5,778 bases of DNA, from assembly GCA_016207475.1 (NCBI GenBank), contig JACQPM010000032.1, forward strand, positions 1-5,778. The letters are read 5' to 3'. The notes under the pieces are model-generated. The model worked only from the letters and a program-made list of their open reading frames with translations. It was not told the DNA's origin and made no database searches. The position numbers and the translations under genes were made by a program. Of the stretch, positions 5,026 through 5,778 are shown one piece after another. Within the stretch, counting starts at the first letter, position 1, and each line of letters starts with the position of its first letter. This DNA comes from Methanobacteriota archaeon. Its GTDB lineage: Archaea; Hydrothermarchaeota; Hydrothermarchaeia; Hydrothermarchaeales; JACQPM01.

Positions 5026-5778
5026 ATGAAGAGGATCTATATGGATCACGCGGCCACCACCCCCGCCGATCCCAGGGTGATGGAGGCCATGCTGCCTTAC
5101 TTCTCGGAGCGCTATGGGAACGCCTCATCTCTATATACCGAGGGGCAGGAGGCCAAGGAGGCCCTGGAGTCTGCCAGGGAGCGGGTCGCGGGGCTGATAA
5201 ACTGCAGGCCCGATGAGGTCGTCTTCACCTCCGGCGGCACCGAGTCCGACAACACGGCCCTCAAGGGCATCGCCTACGCCCAGAAGGTGAAGGGGAGGCA
5301 CATAATAACCACGGCCATAGAGCACCACGCGGTCCTCCATCCATGTGAGTGGCTGGAGAAGCAGGGGTACGAGGTCACCTACCTGCCCGTGGACAAGTAC
5401 GGGATGGTGAGGATGGACTCCTTAGAGGAGGCCATCAGGAAGGACACCATCCTCATCTCCGTCATGCACGCCAACAACGAGATCGGGACCATCGAGCCCA
5501 TCGCGGAGATAGGGCGGATGGCCCGGGAGCGGGGGGTTGCATTTCATACGGACGCGGTCCAGACGGTGGGGAAGATACCGGTGGACGTCCAGGCCATGCA
5601 TGTGGACCTCCTCTCCATCTCTGGCCACAAGCTCTACGGCCCCAAAGGCGTCGGCGCCCTCTACGTCCGGAAGGGGATCAGGGTAGAGCCCATCCTCCTG
5701 GGTGGAGGCCACGAGAGGGGGAAGAGGTCAGGGACCGAGAACATCCCTGGCATCGTGGGCCTGGGGACGGCCTGCCAC
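5026..5778 (+). CDS. NifS/IscS-type cysteine desulfurase, N-terminal 251 residues (3' end outside window)
   Basis: This is a class V aminotransferase-fold, PLP-dependent enzyme that takes sulfur from L-cysteine, leaving alanine, to supply iron-sulfur cluster assembly and other thiolation pathways. It starts MKRIYMDHAATTP, the family signature. Visible active-site elements are the SGGTESDN loop (69-76), His100 in AIEHHAV (PLP-stacking histidine), NNEIGT (150-155), HTDAVQ (174-179, with the aspartate that pairs with the PLP pyridine nitrogen) and Lys202 in SGHKLYGPKGVGALY, the Schiff-base lysine. GGHERGKRSGTEN (227-239) follows. The family is usually about 390-400 residues, so roughly 140 are missing, including the loop with the catalytic cysteine. 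That means the group I/group II choice and actual activity cannot be judged. NifS and IscS cannot be told apart here, so no symbol is given. It lies 40 bp after the receiver gene on the same strand. Confidence 0.95.
   Translation, partial: MKRIYMDHAATTPADPRVMEAMLPYFSERYGNASSLYTEGQEAKEALESARERVAGLINCRPDEVVFTSGGTESDNTALKGIAYAQKVKGRHIITTAIEHHAVLHPCEWLEKQGYEVTYLPVDKYGMVRMDSLEEAIRKDTILISVMHANNEIGTIEPIAEIGRMARERGVAFHTDAVQTVGKIPVDVQAMHVDLLSISGHKLYGPKGVGALYVRKGIRVEPILLGGGHERGKRSGTENIPGIVGLGTACH

Overview
The window looks like ordinary chromosomal DNA from a GC-rich archaeon. Three things point there: heavy use of AGG for arginine and ATA for isoleucine, TATA-like AT-rich boxes just upstream of start codons with very short leaders, and a PurM/HypE-superfamily protein of about 450 residues that I associate with archaea. 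Ribosome binding sites match the archaeal GGAGGTGAT consensus. A methanogen-related or Thermoplasmata-like euryarchaeon is plausible, but nothing here fixes the lineage.

Layout. Bases 1-151 are AT-richer than the rest. They hold at most the last codons of a rightward gene, a small perfect hairpin and a T-tract that may terminate the leftward operon. Bases 152-2388 are a leftward two-gene operon: a PurM/HypE-like protein of unknown specific function, followed 2 nt later by pdxS, the synthase subunit of pyridoxal 5'-phosphate (PLP) synthase. Bases 2389-2437 are a 49-bp divergent intergenic region with two apparent TATA boxes facing outward across each other. Bases 2438-4985 are a rightward two-component pair: a membrane-anchored histidine kinase with three PAS-type sensor segments, overlapping by 8 nt a stand-alone CheY-like receiver. 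After a 40-bp gap, bases 5026-5778 hold the N-terminal 251 residues of a NifS/IscS-type cysteine desulfurase, cut by the window edge.

How they work together. The kinase and receiver are almost certainly partners. PdxS makes PLP and the desulfurase uses it, but they lie in separate, oppositely oriented units, so this link is biochemical rather than shown to be regulatory. Close spacing to pdxS suggests co-expression of the PurM-like protein without revealing its substrate.

I found no CRISPR array, insertion sequence, tRNA, rRNA or defence cassette. The most useful leads are the PurM-like protein (long N-terminal extension, no HypE-type C-terminal cysteine), a cysteine cluster in the second PAS domain, a cysteine in the kinase H-box, and the compact divergent promoter.
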